Part shown: one piece after another, positions 44,274 to 54,290 of the stretch
Layout of the letters: each line of letters starts with the position of its first letter
Numbering within the stretch: position 1 is the stretch's first letter
DNA from: Prorocentrum cordatum
Lineage: Eukaryota; Sar; Dinophyceae; Prorocentrales; Prorocentraceae
Length of the DNA: 64,000 bases
Assembly (NCBI GenBank): GCA_963575745.1
Contig: CAUYUJ010009557.1
Coordinates: 959,684 to 1,023,683 of the forward strand
Reading direction: 5' to 3'
Notes under the pieces: generated by a model
What the model was told of the DNA's origin: nothing
The model's input: the letters and a program-made list of their open reading frames with translations, nothing else
The model's database searches: none
Made by a program: the position numbers and the translations under genes

Positions 44274-44859
44274 TCATCTTTCCTTATTGGGCTTCGTCGG
44301 CTTGTCCATCAGGTCAGGTCCGCGCCAGTAGTCTCTACCGGTGAGCCTCCTCCAATGGCCCATGAGATCATTCATCGCGCCTTCGGGAAAGTTCGTGAAA
44401 TCGGGATTGATGTGGTTGTCGAACCGGAGAGGCCATGAAGAGTGCTTCTTACAGGTATTGCAGGTAATGTAGACGCTATGCGGGTCACGCTGGATTCTGA
44501 AATCGTGGCGGGGGGCGGCGGTCACACAATTGAGCACCTCGTTCGACGATGCCGTCGGCGATGAACCGTTCCACGAAACCACGCTCGCAGGTACTGAAGT
44601 CGATGAACTCGATGCGGTGACTATGCTTGGTGAGGTAGGGGCTGAAACCGAACTCTGGGATCTCCTCGATCGTGCTGATGTTGCGGTACGTGGCGCGCTG
44701 GCAGTCGGTGGTTCTGGAAGCAGGAGTGGCGGCGGTGGTGCTGACATCGGCGGCTGCGATGAGTGGCGTCCGAGAGACGCGCCGGAAGCTGATGCTGATG
44801 AACTTGATGCCTACGCGCTGTGTCCATCCGAAAGGTACATCGCGGCGTCGCCGTCGCAA
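44274..44859 (-). pseudogene. C-terminal Cys-containing fragment of copia polyprotein
   Basis: Two frames join here. Frame 44,485-44,859 has FSPYLTKHSHRIEFIDFSTC. From about 44,520 the protein-like sequence continues in frame 44,274-44,747 as YITCNTCKKHSSWPLRFD and ending MDKPTKPNKER before a stop. The CNTC pair suggests a small zinc-binding module. Function unknown; position makes it the end of the polyprotein. Confidence 0.45.
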
Positions 44860-45150
44860 TCGCGATCCACGGGGATTGCAGCTGGAATGTTACGGCGCCG
44901 GCAGAGCACGCGGCCGTCCCAGCCGGGGTGCTCGCCCATTGCCTTCGCCTCGGCGACGTGCTCCTCGGCGGCGATCATGCCGTTGTGCCTCATGGTCGCC
45001 CGGAACGTCACGAAGATGCCGAGACCGATACTCATACCAAGGACTAACGTGAACGTCATGAGGCAGATGTAGAAGCTGTAGTCCGGCACCGTCGGCGCAG
45101 GCGTTGGCTGCCCCTTGACCTTGCCGAGGCAGGTAAACAAGACTGAGGCG
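44811..45150 (-). pseudogene. C-terminal extension with transmembrane segment
   Basis: Frame 44,811-45,659 continues past RNase H into a Pro-rich spacer and a 26-residue hydrophobic helix (45,003-45,080; YICLMTFTLVLGMSIGLGIF), then a charged tail with HVAEAKAMGEHPGW. A membrane helix after RNase H is not part of the canonical copia set. It could be the remnant of an extra domain or chance readthrough. No signal peptide or envelope motif is visible. Confidence 0.4.
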
Positions 45151-45760
45151 AACATGGCGGCGCGCGGCTGCCGGGCACCGTAGCTGCGCTTGCGGGCCCC
45201 GAAGAATGCCAGCAGGGCGCCGGCCCCCACTGCCTTGGGCAAGGCGTCCGCGACCATGGCCCGGGTCGGGGTCCAGTTGAGCTCGAGTGCACTGTTGGGG
45301 CGCGCGGCCTCCTTCATCATGGAGGCGACGATGCGGAATCGCGCGTCGGTGGACTGGCCCACATCAGAAGCGATGTGCGTCACGAGATCCTTGCTGTCGT
45401 TGTAGATCCCCCAAGGCGCTTGTGGGCGAGGGCGTCGGTCTGCTTGAACGCCATCTTGGGGATGTAGGCCTCGGTCAGTAGCTGGCGGAACCAGATGTTG
45501 GTCTCCGACCCCTCGAGGGTCGCGTAGCCCTCGGCAGCGAGCGTCGACTTCACCGACCTTTTGACCGCGCCCGAGTGCCAGGCCACGGGTAGGCAAAGGT
45601 CGCAGCGGCCGCCGACGACATCGCGCGGGCGGCGAGCGAGCCCCAACACCATGCCCCACTGGCCCTTAACCCCGTCCACGTTGGCGAACGCAGCATCGCT
45701 GAAGCACGCGGTGGTGGCCATCATCAGATCGACGAGCCTGCGCTTCAGCGCGCTCGCGAA
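45150..45760 (-). pseudogene. copia RNase H
   Basis: FSDAAFANVDGVKGQWG (catalytic Asp at residue 100 of frame 45,380-45,994) and AWHSGAVKRSVKSTLAAE (catalytic Glu at 155) are intact. After a frame change near 45,410, YNDSKDLV supplies the third acidic residue, followed by RFRIVASMMKEA, LNWTPTRAMVADALPK (usually ADALTK). Of the element's domains this is the best preserved. Confidence 0.75.
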
Positions 45761-46891
45761 AATCGCGGCCGAGTGCACGTAGGCGACGGTATTCTTCATG
45801 GTCTTCGCGTCGGCCACGGTGGCGACGTTGGTGCGGCGGCCTGCAAAGCTCACCGGGCAGGCGATGCCCACCCGGGTCCGGACTGCGAACCATAGCAGCT
45901 GCCCGAGCGTGTGGCGGTAGCTCGTCACCTCGGTGGCAGTGAGCCGATCCTCGGCATTTCGGCCCTTCGGGACCATCAGGTCGATGTAATCCACCTGCGA
46001 AGCGGCGGTGGCCTGGGTCGCCCGAAACTCGTCGTCGAACTTGGTGATTGTACGTCCACAACTCTTGATGACCCCGTCGACTAATGGACTTCCGCTTGGT
46101 GGAACTGTTACGCTGGGCGATCAGCAAGTCGTCCACGTGGGAAATGGATAACCGCGGCGAGCCCATCTTCGTCGTAGAAATAGTGAAAGCCCTTCTCGAG
46201 CTCGCTCTCTACGAGGCCGTGTTCGGCGAAGACAACGGGGCGTAGGGATGCCGCTGCCTCACGGCGTCGCGCGCCCTGTAGATCGCGCCCGCGGCCATCG
46301 CGACCTCGCCAGGCTGCGCCCCCAGCGGCGGCTTCTTGTCCGGCATGCGCAGGAGCAGCAGCCTCTCGATGTTCCCCGGCTGTAGTCGGCCGTCATTGCG
46401 TCGTTGGACGAGATGTCACAGTTCTTCTGGGCCGCGGTGGCCAGGGCAAGGTACAGCGCGCCCCTGGACCCCGTAGGCGCGTCCGTCCTGATCTGTGATT
46501 TGTCCTCCTGGCAGCCCTGCACGACTAGACGGGCCTGCATGACGTTCTGGCCCTTGCTAGTCAGCACCCAGCGTGCGCCCGCAGGGCGAATGCCAGGGTT
46601 GCGCCGCAGGAGCTCCCTCAGCCCCCTGGGCGGGAGCTTCTTGTAGGCGCCGAACTCCGTCCACTTGGACCAATCGGTCTTCATGGCGGCGCCCATGTTC
46701 TTCTTCTCGTAGGCGCTGAGGGCGTCGCACTTGAATTCCTGTGCGGTCGCGCTGCCCGTGAGCAGAGCCTCACGGAGTCGCGTGCTTGCGTGTAGCTCGT
46801 CCGCGTGCGTCTGGAAGACAGTTTCAAAGTAGAGGTCGACCTTGTTCGTGTCCTTCGGCCTCTTGAAGCACATGGGCAAATCGTCCAACAT
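45760..46891 (-). pseudogene. copia reverse transcriptase, frameshifted
   Basis: Frame 46,259-46,891 carries the lead-in block (WSKWTEFGAYKK), RWVLTSKG, QARLVVQG, RTDAPTGSR and NDAMTA, with the first catalytic Asp at residue 164. At about 46,393 similarity moves frame (PGNIERLLLLRMPDKKPP). At 46,128-46,139 a third frame gives HVDDLLIAQ, the catalytic pair. A final block (VTSYRHTLGQLLWFAVRTR) is in frame 45,380-45,994. All three catalytic Asp are present, but at least three frame changes break the enzyme. Confidence 0.8.
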
Positions 46892-47407
46892 ATCCCTGCG
46901 CTCGGCTGCGCGCTCGGGCGGGTCGGGCTCGCGGTCGCGTCGAAGAGCATGCGGTGCGGATTAGTGTTGGCCCTGTCGCTGTGCCTTCGTGCCGCGCTGG
47001 CTCTCGGTGTCCAATGGGCGCCTTGCCACTGTCTCCTGTCGGGATTGCTCCTCCGCGGCCCTTTGCCATTCCCTGGTCGTGTCCGATCTGGAGCTGCCGG
47101 ACTTCCCGTCGCCCTCGGCGTCGCCGACCCGGCCCTGAGGCGCGGGTTCAGGATGTTGATGAAAATCTGCGGCGGCAGAGGCAGCAGGGTGATCAGCGGC
47201 GGCAGGAGCGGCAGCTGCGCCTGAGCCCATGGCGGGCGCCGCAGGGGGCGGCGCCGCCGGCAGCGGCTGCACCGCGTCTCCTCCAGAAGGCGGTGGGGCT
47301 GCTCCTCCACTGCCGCTAGCTCCTCCACTGTTTGCGAAATCACCGTCTCCCTGTTTGCGTGCCAGCCATTCGGCGCATTGATGGGCGCGCTGGTTCGCTG
47401 CGGCGTT

Positions 47408-47960
47408 CTAGATGTTCCCGAAATTGTGTGCTCGGATGGCTGGCTGCTGAACTGGCGCTGGTAGCGCTGGTGGTGGAGGCTGTTCTTCGCTCCGGGGTTG
47501 CTTCTGAGGCGTTGGTCCCGAGAGGTCGAAGAAGGTGTCCTCGTCGTCTCGCGGCGGTGCAGGGCCGTCGCGTCCTCCATCGTGGCCAGGCGGCGGGGGC
47601 CCACCACCTGCGCCACCGTCGCCTCCTCCAAAATCGGAAGGAGGTGCGGGCCCTGAAATCCCCGGCGGGGCGCCCGGCGGTGGCCCGGGCGGCTGGCTGC
47701 CGCGCGGCGCGTTCAGCATTTGCCCCCGCGGAGCGAGCTCCGATGCCGCGGCGTGGCGTAGGTGCCCACGATTGACCTTCGCGGTCGTGGAGCTGTGGCT
47801 GACCCAGACGTTCGAGGCACCCTCGAACCCGATGGTGACGCCGGGCCCGTGCCACTGCAAAGCCCATTATCGCTTGGGCTTGCCGTTGCCCCTCCAGAAG
47901 TGCACCTGGTCGCCAGTCTGGTAGACGTCGCTGGCTTGCTGAGCTACATCTGCCCGAGAC
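47408..47960 (-). pseudogene. integrase C-terminal (GPF-like) module with stop, and Pro/Gly-rich linker
   Basis: In one frame, SDVYQTGDQVHFWRGNGK leads to an in-frame TAA (47,867-47,869), after which ALQWHGPGVTIGFEG and VWVSHSSTTAKVNRGHLR continue, the usual W-R-GP-V-G layout of the integrase tail. Downstream (47,408-47,760) the frame is Pro/Gly-rich, a typical low-complexity linker before reverse transcriptase. The linker continues in shifting frames to about 46,900. Confidence 0.65.
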
Positions 47961-47995
47961 CGGGCCAGCAGCGCTCGACAGGGACTGGTTGAATC

Positions 47996-48770
47996 TTAGC
48001 TGCTCGTGGGGATCTGCGCGGCCTTCATGATGGCGACCCTCTCTGAGAAAGGCTCGTCGAACACGATGCCCTCGCGCTGGGAAAGCCTGCCCGCGTTGTC
48101 CAGCAAGCAGCACGGAAGCCGAAGGCCTCGCCCGAGCACCCACTGCGACGGCGAGTAGCCCGTGGAATGGCTGTTCATGGCACAGCACACGGAGGCGATC
48201 AGCCACTGGACCTTGTGGGCGATCTCGGGCCGGTCGAACCTGATGCTAAACTGGTCGATCAGCTTCCTCGCGTGCACCTTCCACAGTCCTCCACGTCGCT
48301 CCACGGTTGCATTCTGCTGCGGCGTAGCCGCAGGTGGTCATCAGACGGCAACCCGTGCCCCCCAGCTCCTTGGAGAACTCTCGCTCGAACTCGCCTCCTC
48401 CATCAAATATGACGCGTTGAGGCGCGCCGAAAAGCGCGATCCAAATCTGCAACAGTCGAGCGAATGCAGCTGGCGGGTGCCTTGAGGCAACCGGGCCGCA
48501 CATCGTAAAACCCAAGGCCAGGTGAACCACGCTCAGGTAGATCAGCTGGTTGCCCGCGTAGTCGGCCAGGGTAAAGGGCCACTCGATGGAGTCGTTGAAT
48601 TTCCTTTCCAATCTGATAATGCCTGGCAGGTGTGGTAGTGGCCGTTGATGTGCTGCACAGACCTCACAGTAGAGGTTGAGAGCCATCGCTATAGACCTCT
48701 GCGATCCACCTGTCACGCGGATAGCTCGAGCAAGCGAGTATTTGGACGAGTGCCCCGTGTTCACGTGGAG
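47996..48770 (-). pseudogene. copia integrase, frameshifted
   Basis: The zinc-binding HHCC module is intact: H147, H152, C180 and C183 of frame 48,246-49,205. The core follows with LADYAGNQLIYLSVV, LFGAPQRVIFDGGGEF (second catalytic Asp at 268), but the first catalytic Asp is not evident and VVD, common in relatives, reads VVH. At about 48,305 the match jumps to the next frame, where QNA-VERRGGLWK supplies the catalytic Glu region and GYSPSQWVLGR the conserved downstream block. One frameshift therefore splits the catalytic core. Confidence 0.75.
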
Positions 48771-48929
48771 CTGCATCGCGGCGGACCTGTGCGCCCGCTC
48801 CTCCGCAGACGTGAGCGCTGGTTCCTGCGCGGCACCGGCGGCCAGAACCGCCCTCCTGCTCGCCCTTCTTGCTGTAGGGTGTGCTTCGCGTAGGGGTCGG
48901 CGGTTTGGTCGCTGCAGTTGTTCGGCCAA

Positions 48930-49954
48930 CACCTTCGCGACCTTGCGCTGGTAGTTGTCGCTGATATTTGCGATCTTGCCGCGAGCCTCGTCGTGGGGGT
49001 GCGACCTATCGCAGAGCCTCTTGAGCGAGTCATCGAACACGTAGTGGTCGGTGATGACCCCCCATGGCTCCCTGATGTGGACGCCCTTCTGCGTCTTGAA
49101 GTCAAGCGCGCAGCCGTCGAAGTCCATCGCTCGCGGGAGCTGCTCTTTCAGCTGCTTAGCGGTTGAATTCTTGTGGGGCCCCATCCGTCGCAGCACCTCG
49201 GCCACTCGAACGAGACGGCGAGCTGGGCGCCGAACTCCTTGCGCAGCCGGGACACGGCCTGCAGGAACAGTCCGATCATGAGCTTGGACTTGGCCCGATC
49301 CTTCTTGAGCTGCGGGATCTCACTCGGGCCAAACGTCACGACAAGTCGCTGTAGTGAGGTCCACGGCTGGCAAGGGAATGCAGCGTGAACTGACGCACTG
49401 TTGCCGCGTGCAAGATTGGACCTGATCCCGCCCTCCAGCTTGTTGACCACGAACTTGTTAGAGAGGTCGTAGCCTGAGCTGACTGTCCGGGTTGCAGCGC
49501 CACTCGTAAAGCACGGTGCTGCTCGCTGTGGACGTAGAGCTGGATCCGGCAAAAGATGTCGCAAAAAGTTGGTGACCAAAGCCTGGCTGATTTGATGCGG
49601 CTGGATGCCGCTCTGTCTGGTGACGAAAGCCGAACGCTTGCATGCGATCAGCTGCGGCTTCGTCCCCTTCTTGAGCATCCGCGCGCGCGGCTGTTTCCCC
49701 TCCGCGATGTTGACATCGGGTCCGGGACTGGCGTCTGCGATGCCATCGGGTCCCTGGTCGTAACCCAGAGTCGCGGACGCACCGAAAACGCAGTCCGAGC
49801 AGAACCCCCGGTGGCTGCCGACCTCGCAGGCCTTCTCGCCGCAGGCGATGCAGTCCTGCAGCGGCTCGGTCACGCGCGTCGCGGGGTAGGTGGTCTGCTG
49901 CAGCGTCGCCAACGTGAGGCTCGGAGCTGGCGCTGCGTTGGAGCAGCGAGCCAA
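48930..49954 (-). pseudogene. cysteine-rich plus C5-methyltransferase-like segment in copia polyprotein
   Basis: Frame 49,148-49,954 (268 residues) has a Cys/His cluster at residues 35-55 (CIAC, H48, CSDC). It then has SNKFVVNKLEG, and at 191-198 AAFPCQPW, with FEWPRCC at 249-255. A PCQ motif followed about 55 residues later by a buried-strand Glu (FEW in place of ENV) is the layout of motifs IV and VI of cytosine-5 methyltransferases. The segment continues after a frame change (about 49,200) as DFDGCAL, EPWGVITDH and a KVAKVLAEQL end. I have seen this FEWP-x-C-x-GW segment as typical of dinoflagellate copia elements; enzymatic activity is inference. No clear SAM-binding motif I is seen. Confidence 0.55.
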
Positions 49955-50099
49955 AGCTGAAGCCGCGGCAGACGAAAGCCGTGACCCCTCCGTCGACGAG
50001 GCTGGAGTCGCCCCGGGGCATTCAGCTCCTTCTTCGCGACGAGCTTGTTAAGCGCATCAATCAGCGTGCCGGTCTTGATCGTGGCGTTGACCGTAGGGT

Positions 50100-50598
50100 C
50101 GTCGCTCACCTTCGGTCGACTGGGTGGCTGGGCAGGTCGCCCCGCGCCAGCGACCTTGATGGCCTGCCGGTCCTCCGGCTGCAACTTGCTCGCGGGGTGG
50201 CCCGCGGTTCTCGCCATGAGCTCCTGGGGGGGGCTCCCGATGCGGATCCGGCGTTTCCAGAAAGATGTCGATCTTGGAAGCCTGTGCGAAGTCGCGGCCA
50301 ATGGGCAGGCCAACCGCGGGGCTGTCCACGACGCTGAACACGATGCGGCCGGCCTTGCCGCATAGCATAGCACAAGTGGTGCGGTGGCGCGCAGCTTGCT
50401 CGGCGCGGCACCTCGGCTGGCGAACCTGTAGAATTCGCCCTCGGGTTCCTCGAGGATCTGGTCGGCGAGGCCCATCCTGGCGAGGATGCCCCTGTAGTTG
50501 TCGCGCCACTTACTGCCCGAAACACAGAAAAGGCAAGCGGCACCCACCACGCCGACGCCTTCGTCCGCGGGCTTCCCGTTGCCGATCGCGACGCTCAC
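50100..50598 (-). pseudogene. copia protease-like region, catalytic Asp lost
   Basis: Frame 49,870-50,598 begins with a segment alignable to the retropepsin entry of dinoflagellate copia proteins: GVGVVGAAC then VSGSKWRDNY, ILARMGL and EGEFYRFAS. The position expected to be the catalytic aspartate (codon 50,542-50,544) is glycine, and the next residue, usually Thr or Ser, is alanine. At about 50,370-50,400 the similarity moves to another frame (FSVVDSPAVGLPIGRDF), showing frameshifts. Not a functional protease as read. Confidence 0.5.
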
Positions 50599-50615
50599 GT
50601 TCGGCAGGTGATGAA

Positions 50616-51654
50616 TCAGCCGCTCTGAGACGCAGGCCTCAGGTGGCGGCGACGCGAGTCCCTGCGGGTGAAGAGCAATTTCCTTGACTGCGAACTGGAC
50701 CTGGTCGGTGATGCGCGCCTGGCGCTGCGGGCGACCACCTCGGCCCCCCCCCGCCCACCGCCCTTGGACTTGCCGCCCCCGGGCTCGAACTTGCGAGCGC
50801 TGGGCGCGGGGCGCTCCAAATCTCCTGTCCAGCGCCCGGTCTCGCCGCAGCCCCAGCGCCGCGACGTCTTCTCGCGCTGGGAGACCCGGTCCTGGAGCTT
50901 GGCCAGGCGGCGAGACGGCGCGGACTTGTTCGACTTGCCGCGGCCCTTCAGGGCCTCCCGGGCTGACCCGATGGTGGCCATGGCCTCGGGAATGGCGGCA
51001 AGCTCCGCCGCGGCGGCCTCGACCTTGGCAGAGCCATCGCCGTCGAGTAGCGGGGGGGTGCCCAAGTTGGAAGACTCGAGCTCGGCGCTGAAGGCCTCGA
51101 ACTCCCGGCGAAAGATGTCCTGCGCGTCGGCCTCGTCCTCGTCGCCCCGCTCTTGCTCTTGGTCGCCCTCGTCGGCGGGCTCGTCGACGACGTCAGTAGA
51201 TCGCCCTCCGCGACTGGAGGAAGCGTTGCTGCGCAAGCCGCCATGGGGGCGCGACTGGTTGCTCCTCGAGGGCGGCGGGGCGCGGCGCTCGGAGATGTGG
51301 ATGTCCGGAAACACCCGCGCCAGCAGTCCACGGATGCGCTGGTAGCCGCAGTGTTCGTCGGGTAGGTCGTCCACGACGCGATCGCGGCGCCCGGCCGTGA
51401 GCGCGGCGATCTGCACGGGCTCTGCTGACCCAGGTTCGCCCCCAAGTGCCGTGGTACCCTCTCGACGCCGACCTGATTCCAGTGGCGCTTCTTCTCGTCG
51501 GCGTCCTGGCGGTTCTGGCTGCGGTTCTGGCTGTCCCGCTGAGCCTGGGCGCAAGCTTCAGCGCGAGACTCTGTGTGACTGAGAGTTTCTCGCTGAGCTT
51601 CCATACCTTCACCTCCTGCTTTAGTCTCTCCACTTTGAGAGATATCCGTTCCAT
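50616..51654 (-). pseudogene. copia gag-like region with degenerate zinc knuckle
   Basis: Three overlapping frames share this interval. The best (50,616-51,554, 312 residues) has an acidic segment followed by EFEAFSAELE and LAAIPEAMATIGSAREAL, as in the region ahead of the knuckle in dinoflagellate copia proteins. It then has RWGCGETGRWTGDLER at 50,811-50,858. Only one cysteine of the expected C-x2-C-x4-H-x4-C pattern survives; the other three positions are arginine. A charged stretch (51,560-51,654) in another frame may be the upstream coiled part. Confidence 0.6.
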
Positions 51655-51694
51655 GTTGGCATGAACGACTGTCCGAAATTATGAAACATATCCG

Positions 51695-52285
51695 TTATCT
51701 TTGCGAATCGGGAGTCAGAGTAAAGGAAATCGAACCCGGCGGCGTGGCTGATGTTCTGGGAGTAAAAGAAATCGAACTCGGAGGCGTCGCTGATGTTCTG
51801 AGGGTTGGAAAACATCGAACTTGGCGGCTTCGCAGAATTTCTGGAAGTATGTGAAATTTGACACGGCGGCTTCGCTGAAGGGGATCTGTGAAATTGAACT
51901 TGGCGGCTTGCGAGCTGGCGTCGCTGACGTGAAAGTTTGCGTCGAAGGCGTAGTAGGCGTTTTTGCTGGCGTCGCTGACGCTGGCGTAGGAGTTGGCAGG
52001 GTCGGCGTTGTAGGCGTGAGTGCTGGCGTCGCTGACGCTGGCGTGAGAGTTGGCGTCGAAGTAGGCGTGGGTGTTGGCGTCGCTGACTCTGGCGTAAGAG
52101 TTGGCAATGTAGGCGTTGCTGCTGGCGTCGCTGACGCCGGCGCGTGTTCTGCGCAGCAGCTGGGCGACGCTGATCACCAGGAAGACGCTGGTGTTCGATT
52201 CCAATATGTATCGACGTGTCGCGGGCGCCGTCGTTGTCATGTACGGCCCCGCGGGCCGGGATAGCGAACCACGATCTGCGACCAC
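51695..52285 (-). pseudogene. copia leader ORF with internal repeats
   Basis: A 196-residue frame opening just inside the 5' terminal repeat. It consists mostly of SVSDAS-THAY-type repeats (from GGCGTCGCTGACGCTGGCG DNA units, about 51,910-52,140) and then SISFTPRTSATPP-type repeats (from a 42-base unit, about 51,685-51,905). It may be an expanded N-terminal part of gag or a repeat-filled leader. No known domain. Confidence 0.4.
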
Positions 52286-52325
52286 TGTGATATGGAAGAT
52301 CGCGGATCTATCGTATCTAACGCGC

Positions 52326-52441
52326 TCGCAGAGCGGACTCGTAGTTCAATCGGCCAAGGGCCCTGGAAAATAATTAGAGTCAAAGGAGCGGCGGCTGAGA
52401 GCAGGTGAGGAGAGCATCGAGCCTTTTGGAATCACACTTAT
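52326..52441 (-). repeat. candidate 5' LTR (about 116 bp)
   Basis: Partner of the repeat at 43,604. No convincing tRNA primer-binding site was identified in the minus-strand sequence just inside it. Confidence 0.6.
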
Positions 52442-52452
52442 AAGGCGGTTGT

Positions 52453-52506
52453 TTCTTGGAAAGCGCCGGCCCCACGCCTACAGACGAGGCCCGCGCCTTC
52501 TAAGAA
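52453..52506. other. imperfect 19-bp-stem hairpin
   Basis: TTCTTGGAAAGCGCCGGCC at 52,453-52,471 pairs with 52,488-52,506 at 16 of 19 positions. It lies 12 bases outside the right terminal repeat of the copia element. The TTCTTAGAAGGCGC arm is shared with the hairpin at 6.84 kb, so both may be copies of one tiny foldback repeat. Confidence 0.6.
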
Positions 52507-53010
52507 GCAGTGGTGCTCCCGAGGTTTAGTGAAAACGGCCTCGGGCCCAAACCTGGTGGACGCAAGCCTGGAAAATGACGGCCGCGGCGCCCTCTCGAGA
52601 ACCGAAAACGGACAATTCACTCATCGACGTGTCGGGGTGGGGGTTCTGTCCACCCGATCCTGGCCCGCCTCCGGACGAGCACGGGCCCGGAGGCCTTCGC
52701 GGCCACGGGCCGACGCTCACGGCCGCTTCCGCTGGCGGCCCCCGCCGAGGCCCCCGAGCGCGGAGCGCGACAGGAGGCCGCCGGCCACGCCCCAGAGGGG
52801 CAGCGCCAGGAGCGCCAGCCGGCGGTCAGCCCTCAGGGCCAGGCCGCTCCTCGGGAGTGGGGGGGTCGGGCCCCTGACTCGCCGAGCTGTTCCCTGTCCC
52901 TGAGATGGGCAAGCCGGACGCGAGAATAATTTCGGGGAGGCGCCCCCAGAAGCGGAGGGAATCCTTGGGATCGGCATCGAGGCACGGTGACGCCAACCAT
53001 ACGGATAGGG

Positions 53011-53366
53011 TTAGGTCGGGCATGTCCCCCTACAGGCAAATTCTAAATGAAAGAATGCATAACATAAGAATACAAACAAGAACATGAAAATCGTCACCAT
53101 ATTACTTTTTGGCTATTTGTCCCCAGTCAGTGCTTGCACTGAAGGGGTCCTAGCGGAAAATGTAAATTTGGCGAGAATTCCCGCTGGTTTTCCCAGTTCC
53201 GGGTTCCCGGGTTCCTGGTGATTGGTTCCGGGCCGATTTCGGTGGGTTATGGGTTCCCGTGCTCCTGGGGTCCTGGTCGTTCTCGTCGGCGAAGACCATC
53301 CACTGATTGGGGTCTTCCTCTGGTGTGATTGAATATTCCTCCTGTGCAGGGACAGGCCCGACTTGA
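53011..53366. mobile_element. MITE family D, complete copy with 8-bp target duplication (356 bp)
   Basis: Left end TTAGGTCGGGCATGTCCC, right end complementary to TCAAGTCGGGCCTGTCCC. GGATAGGG flanks it directly on both sides (53,003-53,010 and 53,367-53,374). The interior is AT-richer than its surroundings, with short frames but no transposase motif. This is the clearest transposition footprint in the window. Confidence 0.9.
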
Positions 53367-53591
53367 GGATAGGGAAATGCTTCAATCTGGTAGGAGTCCT
53401 CCTCCTGGGGAGCTGTCACGGGTCTCCGCATGTTCTCGCCGGTTCCTGGAAGCCTCCTTCCCTCGGGGTGTTTTCCAGCAGCTGCGCCTCGCCGAGAGCG
53501 GCTCCTGGTCGAAGGACTCGTAGGTAGGCGTCCTGCCAGGTTCGTTCCCTATGTGGAGATCCGGTCAGGCTGGCTCCCTGGCCCCACCTTC

Positions 53592-53719
53592 TCGCCATCG
53601 CTCGGACGCCCATTCCCCGTGCATTGTTCGGCACCGCGCGTGAAACTTCCGCAAAACAACCTCGAATGCTTCTGGAGGATCCTTGCCGAAAAAAAAATGC
53701 ACTCGCCCGAGCGATGCCA
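53592..53719. mobile_element. MITE family E, copy 2 (128 bp)
   Basis: Same inverted ends (CGCCATCGCTCGGACG and CGCCCGAGCGATGCCA) and the same length as the copy at 19.83 kb, with CATTCCCCGTGC and GCCGAAAAAAAAATGCAC inside. It lies about 0.2 kb from the family D element. Confidence 0.75.
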
Positions 53720-53904
53720 AGCCTTGGGCGCCCCCCCCCCCTGGGGAGAAGCGGCAGAGGCATGCGAAAAGTAATTCCCTTTTGCCTTTGCCGCCACCCC
53801 GCCTTTTCCACTAGCGACCGACGGCGGCGACGGCGGACGACGACAAACTGCAGATGTTCCATGGGGGGGGACGGCGGGGGGGCTGCGCATGCCCGCTGTG
53901 CTCG

Positions 53905-54290
53905 TCGACGACGGCGACGGCAACGACGACGAGGACCACGACGACGACGACGACGACGCCGACGACAACGCGACGACGACGGCGACAACGACGCTCTGCG
54001 GATACCCCACGGGGGGACGGGGGGTGCCGCGTAGGCCCGCTGTAGTCGTCGACGACGACGACGACGAGGATGGCGACGACGACGACGGCACGATGACGAT
54101 GACAATGCGACGACGGCGACGACGACGAAGCACTGCGGATGCCCCATGGACATGGGGGGGGCTGAATAGGCACGCCCCAGTCGACGACTGTGAACACACA
54201 CGCACACACCACGACGACGACGACCACACCGGCGACTGCGGCGACGACGACGACGACGGCGACGGCGACGATGACGACTGTGGTGCGTCA
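53905..54290. repeat. GAC/ACG triplet tract
   Basis: Imperfect GACGACG repeats with GGGGGG-containing interruptions that recur three times (about 53,864, 54,011 and 54,155, each near CCC(A/C)...GGGG), suggesting a roughly 145-base higher-order period. Frames are Asp/Thr/Arg or Val/Ser strings. Confidence 0.75.

Larger units (their letters stand above)
43604..52441 (-). mobile_element. degenerate Ty1/copia-type LTR retroelement
   Basis: Minus-strand domain order is gag-like, protease-like, methyltransferase-like insert, integrase, linker, reverse transcriptase, RNase H, C-terminal extension. Integrase before reverse transcriptase is the copia order. Terminal direct repeats and a possible AAGGC target duplication (43,599-43,603 and 52,442-52,446) bound it. 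The polyprotein is spread over many frames with at least one clear in-frame stop, so it is not autonomous. The retained motifs closely resemble the abundant copia polyproteins of dinoflagellate genomes. Confidence 0.85.
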
